Origin: Desulfamplus sp.
GTDB lineage: Bacteria; Desulfobacterota; Desulfobacteria; Desulfobacterales; Desulfobacteraceae
NCBI GenBank assembly: GCA_015231395.1
Contig: JADGBP010000132.1
Coordinates: 1-6,604, forward strand
Direction of reading: 5' to 3'
DNA length: 6,604 nucleotides
Position numbers and translations under genes: made by a program. Below are positions 1 to 3,444 of this stretch, piece after piece. The notes under the pieces were generated by a model. The model saw only the letters and a program-made list of their open reading frames with translations. It did no database searches and was not told the DNA's origin. Position 1 is the stretch's first letter; each line of letters starts with the position of its first letter.

Positions 1-99
1 CTGTTAAAGGAGAGATTCAATCATGCCAGTGAGTCCATGACAATCAAGTATCTTGACATTACAACAGCAGATATGGAGGGGTTGTTTTCTGAGAAATAA
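1..99 (+). CDS. Tyrosine recombinase (phage-type integrase), C-terminal fragment
   Basis: Only the last 32 codons are in the window; the gene starts to the left. Frame 1 is open from base 1 to a TAA at 97-99. The fragment contains the motif RFNHASESMTIKYLDI, the usual end of a tyrosine recombinase catalytic domain. It has the conserved His of the final 'GH/NH' box (fragment residue 8) and, nine residues later, the nucleophilic Tyr (residue 17). Lambda integrase has the same His-to-Tyr spacing. Such enzymes cut and rejoin DNA through a covalent 3'-phosphotyrosine link to integrate or excise mobile elements. The short tail after the Tyr is normal, so this end looks intact. Its place directly before an addiction module fits the border of an integrated element. 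The subfamily cannot be told from 32 residues. Confidence 0.8.
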   Translation: MLKERFNHASESMTIKYLDITTADMEGLFSEK

Positions 100-102
100 G
101 TC

Positions 103-132
103 TTGATCTCATACGTCTATAAGGCGTATAAG
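103..132 (+). promoter_or_regulatory. Putative promoter and operator of the higBA-like pair
   Basis: A -35-like TTGATC (103-108) is separated by 18 bases from a -10-like TATAAG (127-132). An inverted repeat ATACG (111-115) / CGTAT (125-129) with a 9-base spacer overlaps the -10 box. TATAAG also occurs at 118-123. This is where an XRE-type antitoxin would bind to repress its own operon. The predicted transcription start would fall at about the toxin ATG, leaving almost no leader. This is inferred from sequence only. Confidence 0.4.
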
Positions 133-137
133 AATAT

Positions 138-410
138 ATGAATCAAGTAATTATAAATAAGAATGCTCAGAAGCAACTCCAGAAGTTACCGCTTCATATT
201 GTTAGAAAATTGCAGCTATGGGCGGAACAAGTTGAAATGCTTGGTATCAGGGAGGTAAGAAAAATATCAGGTTACCATGACGAGCCTCTACAGGCAAATA
301 GAATTGGTCAAAGGTCTGTAAGACTGTCAAAAGCATACAGAGCATTTTATATTGAACATGAAAACGATATTATCGTTGAAGTTATAGAGGTCAACAAGCA
401 TGAATACTGA
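138..410 (+). CDS. HigB/RelE-superfamily toxin (mRNA interferase type), toxin-first module
   Basis: This is a 90-residue basic protein of the RelE/HigB fold. The recognisable family blocks are VRKISGYHDEPL (residues 40-51), GQRSVRLSKAYRAFY (57-71) and the terminal VIEVNKHEY (82-90). The Arg, Tyr and Lys residues in these blocks (R59, R62, R68, Y71, K87, H88) are candidates for RNA binding and catalysis, by analogy with RelE/HigB toxins that cleave mRNA in the ribosomal A site. The ATG at 138 is the only start downstream of an in-frame TAA at 129-131. No convincing Shine-Dalgarno precedes it, so translation may be weak or leaderless. The gene overlaps the antitoxin start by 11 bases (400-410), so the two are translationally coupled. 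Toxin-first order is the higBA arrangement. Family assignment is firm; activity is inferred. Confidence 0.85.
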   Translation: MNQVIINKNAQKQLQKLPLHIVRKLQLWAEQVEMLGIREVRKISGYHDEPLQANRIGQRSVRLSKAYRAFYIEHENDIIVEVIEVNKHEY

Positions 411-699
411 AAAATATGGTTTGGAAAAGTTAAGAAAAAAGTATGGGGTTCTTACATTTGGAAATGCTCTTGAATCCTTTAGAAAATGTGAGGAAATATC
501 TCAAAAAGAGTTTGCGTTGAAACTTGGAATATCTGCACAAAGTCTTTGTGATATTGAAAAGGGTCGGAAAATTCCATCACCCAGCAGGGCTGTAAAAATT
601 GCACAATTGATGGGTCAACCTGAAAAATTTTGGATTCAACTTAGTTTTCAGGATATGTTAAGACATGAACAAATTGATTGTAAAGTATCTGTAGTATAA
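400..699 (+). CDS. HigA-like antitoxin, XRE-family helix-turn-helix
   Basis: This is a 99-residue DNA-binding protein. Residues about 20-76 form a Cro/C1-type (XRE) helix-turn-helix. The core SQKEFALKLGISAQSLCDIE (34-53) gives helices 2 and 3, followed by KGRKIPSP, the usual link to helix 4. It should neutralise the 138-410 toxin and repress their shared promoter, probably at the inverted repeat near 111-129. A GAGG at 387-390, nine bases before the ATG and inside the toxin gene, is a reasonable ribosome-binding site. The 11-base overlap with the toxin gene supports coupled synthesis. Length and organisation match antitoxins partnered with GYHDEPL-type toxins. No truncation is visible. Confidence 0.85.
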   Translation: MNTEKYGLEKLRKKYGVLTFGNALESFRKCEEISQKEFALKLGISAQSLCDIEKGRKIPSPSRAVKIAQLMGQPEKFWIQLSFQDMLRHEQIDCKVSVV

Positions 700-700
700 T
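695..700 (+). promoter_or_regulatory. Putative -10 box for the zinc-ribbon gene
   Basis: A perfect TATAAT spans the stop codon of the HigA-like gene. The nearest -35-like element is TTGATT at 674-679, with a short 15-base spacer. A start near base 707 would give the 732 gene a leader of about 25 bases. The perfect -10 is seen; use as a promoter is inferred, and the short spacer weakens the case. Confidence 0.35.
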
Positions 701-731
701 CTTTAGTATATATTGTTAGAGATGGGTAATT

Positions 732-1142
732 ATGAAACCTTGCCGAGAATGTAAACACGAGATTTCTGAACAAGCTATGTCATGCCCCCATTGTGGAGTG
801 CCATATCCAGCAAAAGACAAATGGGACGGGTGGGGATTTGAGTATAAATCAAAAACAAAATTGTTTGGGCTGCCTTTGCTGCATATCTCATTCAAATACA
901 GACCAACAAGAAAGCCCGTTCCAGCCAAAGGTATCGTTGCTATAGGACAGTTTGCTTGCGGTATTTTCACGCTATCACAATTTGGTGTTGGTGTTGTAAG
1001 CGTCAGTCAGTTTACAATTGCAGGATTTGCTCTTGCACAATTTGGCGTGGCATATTCACTTGTTGCACAAATGGGAATCTATATTTATGAAGGTCATGGA
1101 CAATTTGTAAGAAGTCTTAAAGATTTAATACAGATGCTCTAA
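732..1142 (+). CDS. Zinc-ribbon protein with ten-residue Gln-Phe repeat domain
   Basis: This 136-residue protein has two parts. Residues 4-21 hold CxxC...CxxC (Cys 4, 7, 18, 21) within CPHCG, a zinc-ribbon. A linker (about 31-66, with KSKTKLFGLPLLHISF at 39-54) follows. The C-terminal half is a hydrophobic repeat in which Gln recurs exactly every ten residues (73, 83, 93, 103, 113), followed by Phe in four of five copies and rich in Gly, Ala and Val. Proteins with a zinc ribbon, the linker FGLPLxHI and Gly/Ala-rich repeats occur widely in bacteria without known function. The repeat might form a stacked coil or beta structure, or associate with membrane. No signal peptide is present. AGAGATGGG at 718-726 is a fair ribosome-binding site. 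A leftward ORF over the same bases is a shadow. The gene could be an independent cargo gene. Confidence 0.75.
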   Translation: MKPCRECKHEISEQAMSCPHCGVPYPAKDKWDGWGFEYKSKTKLFGLPLLHISFKYRPTRKPVPAKGIVAIGQFACGIFTLSQFGVGVVSVSQFTIAGFALAQFGVAYSLVAQMGIYIYEGHGQFVRSLKDLIQML

Positions 1143-1191
1143 TCAGAATATTTTTTGTTTTAACTATTTGAAAAAAAAGAGATAAAATTAT

Positions 1192-1548
1192 ATGGCAAAT
1201 CGCAATAAAATAGCAATTGGATATTTTGCTTTTGTATCACCTTCTGAAGTTCTATGCACAGGAGATACTGGTAATGCGTGTGTAATAACTGGTAGTATGA
1301 AAGCCATGAATTCTTTCATTGCAGAAATTAATCCTGATGGACAGAAAAAGCATATAATTAAAAAAACAAGTTTCGGAGAAATATTAAGTGGGCTTAAACT
1401 TGGAGCTGCGTATGGTTTTGATGAAAAGTCATATAAGAAATTTTATCCATTAGCACGACAAGAAGGTCTGTCTGTTGCCGAAGCTAATTTTGAGGAAATG
1501 AATTCTAAAGGATTGTGTTTTTTTATTGTTCAATTGAAAAAAATATAA
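1192..1548 (+). CDS. Hypothetical protein, 118 residues, unrecognised
   Basis: I do not recognise this protein. It starts MANRNKIAIGYFAFVSPSE and has no signal peptide or clear membrane segment. Features that may be conserved are a CTGDTGNACVITGS stretch (residues 22-35, two Cys), a Gly-rich FGEILSGLKLGAAYGFDE (61-78) and a hydrophobic end GLCFFIVQL. The alternating hydrophobic pattern looks like a small folded cytosolic alpha/beta protein. The coding call rests on a long open frame, a Shine-Dalgarno-like AAGAGAT (1178-1184) about seven bases before the ATG, and orderly spacing of 49 bases after the zinc-ribbon gene on the same strand. It may share a transcript with that gene. No function is proposed. 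Confidence 0.65.
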   Translation: MANRNKIAIGYFAFVSPSEVLCTGDTGNACVITGSMKAMNSFIAEINPDGQKKHIIKKTSFGEILSGLKLGAAYGFDEKSYKKFYPLARQEGLSVAEANFEEMNSKGLCFFIVQLKKI

Positions 1549-1570
1549 CATAAAAATAGTGATACTCGAC

Positions 1571-1595
1571 TATCAAGTTTTTTAATGGCTTGATA
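1571..1595. repeat. 7-bp inverted repeat in the 1549-1758 gap
   Basis: TATCAAG (1571-1577) is repeated perfectly inverted as CTTGATA (1589-1595) around an 11-base AT-rich spacer. No U-run follows on the + strand, so it is not a standard terminator. It may be a protein-binding site. The rest of the 210-base gap (1549-1758) contains only very short open frames, for example 25 codons from 1623 without a good ribosome site, and nothing else I can name. Confidence 0.35.
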
Positions 1596-1758
1596 TGGCT
1601 TTCCGATAGCAACTCAGAAAAAATGCACGTTAAGGTCGTCAATTTGTTCATCGTAATTCTTGTAGCCTATGAAACATCATACGTCTTGAATGGTGGTTAG
1701 GAAAAGCAATCATCTTGAGTAGCAGTAAAATCAAAACCAGTACGAAAGAGAAAATATT

Positions 1759-2028
1759 ATGAAAACAAATAAAGCTATTCTGCTCATCTTTATTGTGCTT
1801 GCGATATTAAGCATATCAAGTTGTCGTCATTCAGGAGTAGCACCCTTTTTGTTTGGTGCTGTTATAGGGGCAGCCGTAACCGATACGATAATACATGAAA
1901 GACATGATAATTACAGACATCGTAGTCGGTGCTATGAATATGTTGAAGGGGAATGGCGACACGATAGATATGGAAAGTATTGGCATGAGTTCAGGCATCC
2001 AATAGAAGTAGAAGTTCCTTGCAGGTAG
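1759..2028 (+). CDS. Small His/Arg-rich lipoprotein
   Basis: This 89-residue protein has a clear lipoprotein signal: Lys at 2 and 5, a hydrophobic core (residues 6-17) and the lipobox ISSC ending at Cys22, where signal peptidase II would cut. Residue 23 is Arg rather than Asp, so outer-membrane sorting is expected if the host is Gram-negative. The 68-residue mature part has a Gly/Ala-rich hydrophobic stretch (FLFGAVIGAAV, about 31-41). It then becomes strongly basic and aromatic, with seven His, many Arg and a repeated W-R/H pattern (GEWRHDRYGKYWHEFRH). Two Cys near the end (58 and 88) could form a disulphide. AGAG at 1747-1750, eight bases before the ATG, serves as the ribosome site. The function is unknown; metal, haem or surface polyanion binding is possible but not shown. 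It converges with the 2079 toxin gene. Confidence 0.75.
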   Translation: MKTNKAILLIFIVLAILSISSCRHSGVAPFLFGAVIGAAVTDTIIHERHDNYRHRSRCYEYVEGEWRHDRYGKYWHEFRHPIEVEVPCR

Positions 2029-2078
2029 ATATTATTTCAAACGGCAGATGCAAAATTGTAAAACTTTGAGAAATCGTC

Positions 2079-2417
2079 TTAAAGACTCTGAATAAAATCC
2101 TTGATTTGTTGGCGTTGCTCGTTGGTTAAATCAGTTTGGGAGGCTTTGGCATAAGCAGTCATTAAATATACACATTGCTCTTTAGTAACCACATAGTAAA
2201 TAAATCTGAATCCACCACTTTTGCCTTTTTGCTGGTCAGCAGAAGCAATACGGACTTTGTAAACCTTGCCAGCAAAGCCTTGAAGTTCATCTCCTTCAAA
2301 ATTGCCTTGCTCCAAAAGTTCCAGTAACTCTGTAAAGTCGCTTTTAATATTGGGATATTTCTTGGCGAGTTTTTTTATTCGCCTATCAAACGTAGGTGTG
2401 AATTTGACTTGATACAT
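2079..2417 (-). CDS. RelE/ParE-superfamily toxin of a second toxin-antitoxin pair
   Basis: This 112-residue protein begins MYQVKFTPTFDRRIKKLAKK, the typical first strand and helix of RelE/ParE toxins. The core VYKVRIASAD (52-61), the basic loop QQKGKSGGFRFIYYVV (62-77) and the terminal strand VYLMTAYAKASQTDL (83-97) match the KSGGxRxIYY group, which includes RelE and HigB2-type mRNA interferases. K64, K66, R71 and Y74 are likely functional residues, by analogy. It lies four bases after the antitoxin gene (2422-2658), the antitoxin-first order opposite to the 138-699 pair. Its ribosome site (AAGAGA, within the antitoxin gene) is modest, which would keep toxin below antitoxin. It is unlike the 138-410 toxin in sequence. 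Ribosome-dependent RNA cleavage is expected, but a gyrase-inhibiting ParE-like activity cannot be excluded. Confidence 0.85.
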   Translation of the reverse strand: MYQVKFTPTFDRRIKKLAKKYPNIKSDFTELLELLEQGNFEGDELQGFAGKVYKVRIASADQQKGKSGGFRFIYYVVTKEQCVYLMTAYAKASQTDLTNEQRQQIKDFIQSL

Positions 2418-2421
2418 AATT

Positions 2422-2658
2422 TTATAAATCTCTTAAAAGGTCTCTGGCGTTTGGTAGTTCAATACCATTTTGTTTGGCAGCTATAATTTCTTTAAAGCCC
2501 GCAATCAAATCATCTCCCACATTTACTTCATCATCATAATCAATGGATGGTGCTACATCAAAAGTAATTGTCAGCCTTTGATGTGGATTCAAGTGATATT
2601 TTTCCTGTAAAGTATTGAACAAATCACTGACTCTGATATTTTGAATTGTAACTGGCAT
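2422..2658 (-). CDS. Small antitoxin partner of the RelE-like toxin
   Basis: This 78-residue acidic protein sits directly before the 2079-2417 toxin with a four-base gap. I do not recognise a named DNA-binding fold. The N-terminal part (MPVTIQNIRVSDLFNTLQEK and the strand LTITFDV at 29-35) may be the folded part. The middle is acidic (DYDDEVNVGDD, 40-50). The C-terminal helix AGFKEIIAAKQNGIELP followed by ARDLLRDL has the look of the toxin-wrapping tail of small antitoxins. The ribosome site is nearly perfect (AAAGGAGGT, five bases before ATG), so this protein should be made in excess of the toxin, as expected for a labile antitoxin. It probably also regulates its operon, but no operator is proven. 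The role is inferred mainly from position and size. Confidence 0.7.
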   Translation of the reverse strand: MPVTIQNIRVSDLFNTLQEKYHLNPHQRLTITFDVAPSIDYDDEVNVGDDLIAGFKEIIAAKQNGIELPNARDLLRDL

Positions 2659-2663
2659 GAGTA

Positions 2664-2672
2664 ACCTCCTTT
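2664..2672 (-). promoter_or_regulatory. Very strong Shine-Dalgarno of the antitoxin gene
   Basis: The - strand reads AAAGGAGGT, five bases before the antitoxin ATG. It begins only two bases after the stop codon of the small ArfA-motif gene (TTA on the + strand at 2675-2677). It is the best ribosome site in the window and fixes the antitoxin start. Ribosomes ending on the upstream gene could re-initiate here. Confidence 0.75.
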
Positions 2673-2674
2673 TA

Positions 2675-2833
2675 TTATTGATTGTTCATCATCATTGACA
2701 GACAAGACCTACTGATTCTGCGATAACTGCCTTTGCCTTTTTTAGCTTTAAAGACCTGCGGTGGTCTTTTTGAAATTGGAATACGCCCGATTTTGCTTGG
2801 GTCAATCGGGATATGTATTGAAAACTTTTTCAT
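2675..2833 (-). CDS. Small basic protein with ArfA-like KKGKGSYRR motif (putative ribosome-rescue factor)
   Basis: This 52-residue ORF runs from the ATG at 2833 to a TAA at 2675-2677. It begins MKKFSIHIPIDPSKIGRIPI and carries KKGKGSYRR at residues 31-39. KKGKGSYxR is the conserved block of ArfA, the alternative rescue factor that enters the empty mRNA channel of stalled ribosomes and recruits release factor RF2. The N-terminal half does not look like E. coli ArfA, and the tail after the motif (ISRS then a Met-rich end) is shorter. It is therefore a relative or look-alike, not a firm ArfA. A good Shine-Dalgarno (AAGGA) lies about seven bases before the ATG, and an extended -10 box lies just upstream. 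The antitoxin gene starts 16 bases after its stop, so the three genes probably form one operon. ArfA genes often contain internal hairpins; one is present here at 2750-2769. Confidence 0.6.
   Translation of the reverse strand: MKKFSIHIPIDPSKIGRIPISKRPPQVFKAKKGKGSYRRISRSCLSMMMNNQ
2750..2769. repeat. Perfect 7-bp hairpin inside the ArfA-motif gene
   Basis: AAAGACC (2750-2756) and GGTCTTT (2763-2769) form a perfect stem with a six-base loop. On the + strand the T-run continues to 2771, so it resembles a weak rho-independent terminator, though no + strand gene lies nearby to need one. On the - strand it sits within codons about 22-28 of the small gene, before the KKGKGSYRR codons, followed by only TTT. 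It could be a processing or attenuation site. Confidence 0.5.
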
Positions 2834-2861
2834 GGTATTTCCTTAATCTCATGTTGCTTTT

Positions 2862-2870
2862 ATTATATCA
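2862..2870 (-). promoter_or_regulatory. Extended -10 promoter for the ArfA-motif/antitoxin/toxin operon
   Basis: The - strand reads TGATATAAT, a perfect TATAAT with the upstream TGn of extended -10 promoters. No good -35 box is seen about 17 bases upstream, which extended -10 promoters can tolerate. It overlaps the stop codon of the 173-residue gene, and predicted start near 2855 would leave a leader of about 20 bases holding the AAGGA ribosome site. Confidence 0.5.
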
Positions 2871-3384
2871 TTGAGTATTTTTTATTCTTTATCAGCACTG
2901 CTTCTACAAGCTCTTTTTCTGATTGCAACTCAGTTATATTTTCCTCATTACTAAACCTATACCAAGTAGTACCATACTCGGGAGCTTCTTTCATAGCAAA
3001 GAAACACAGCCATTTATTGTTTGTGAACTCATCATTTGTCCATTGAATTAGCGGTTCAAAGCAATGGTCAATCCATAGGTCACTCTTGTTTTGGTAATAT
3101 TTTCTGTCTTCTCCCTCACAGCCAGAGCAATAATAGCCTTTTTTATTCTTGCTCTGCCATACGTCAAATTCAGCTATGATGTCCCACATCTCACCTTTAT
3201 AATCAGCACATATCATTGACTGATGTTGGTTATCAATGAACCAGTAAAGAGCAGGAGTTATTCCTTTGAAAGAATACTGTAAATATCTCTTTTGTCTTTT
3301 GTATATCATTGGCTCAAAAAGAAATCTTTCCCTGTTTTTCTCAAGCCATGAGTCAAATATTTTTAATATAATGGAATCTCTCAT
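2863..3384 (-). CDS. Hypothetical protein, 173 residues, unrecognised
   Basis: I do not recognise this protein. It is rich in aromatic residues (many Trp, Tyr and Phe) and appears soluble, with no signal peptide. Notable segments are a basic start (residues 1-40), ALYWFIDNQHQ (45-55), a CxxC at Cys86-Cys89 within YYCSGCEGED, and WIDHCFEPLIQW (104-115). The charged C-terminal third ends LIKNKKYSMI. A lone CxxC pair plus His107 and Cys108 might bind metal, but this is speculative. The start at 3384 has a weak site (TAGGG). The gene follows the AAA+ ATPase gene by 60 bases on the same strand, so co-transcription is likely unless the 3402-3435 hairpin stops it. A partner or substrate role for the ATPase is possible from position only. 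Confidence 0.65.
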   Translation of the reverse strand: MRDSIILKIFDSWLEKNRERFLFEPMIYKRQKRYLQYSFKGITPALYWFIDNQHQSMICADYKGEMWDIIAEFDVWQSKNKKGYYCSGCEGEDRKYYQNKSDLWIDHCFEPLIQWTNDEFTNNKWLCFFAMKEAPEYGTTWYRFSNEENITELQSEKELVEAVLIKNKKYSMI

Positions 3385-3401
3385 TTTACCCTACGCTTTG
3401 G

Positions 3402-3435
3402 AAAAGGGGTCAGGATATTGCACCATAACCCTTTT
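3402..3435 (-). terminator. Possible weak hairpin between the ATPase gene and the 173-residue gene
   Basis: AAAAGGG (3402-3408) and CCCTTTT (3429-3435) are perfect inverted arms around a 20-base loop in the 60-base gap. Read on the - strand the stem ends in TTTT, so it could act as a weak terminator or attenuator after the ATPase gene, lowering expression of the downstream gene. The long loop makes this uncertain. Confidence 0.3.
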
Positions 3436-3444
3436 ACCTGCTTA

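Noticed and set aside
716..970. Leftward 84-residue open frame
   Set aside because: It is antisense to the zinc-ribbon gene, which has the CxxC pairs, repeat structure and a ribosome site; the leftward product shows no recognisable features.
1623..1700. 25-codon hydrophobic ORF in the 1549-1758 gap as a small toxin or peptide gene
   Set aside because: It has no convincing ribosome site or promoter and is too short to separate from chance.
700..1758. Integron cassette array with attC sites between the small + strand genes
   Set aside because: Toxin-antitoxin and small cargo genes suggested it, but the gaps show no paired RYYYAAC/GTTRRRY core sites; near matches such as GTTAGGA fail the consensus, and most gaps are too short for attC.
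2076..2086. GTCTTAAAGAC palindrome between converging genes as a bidirectional terminator
   Set aside because: The arms leave a one-base centre, the effective stem is about three pairs, and no U-run follows.
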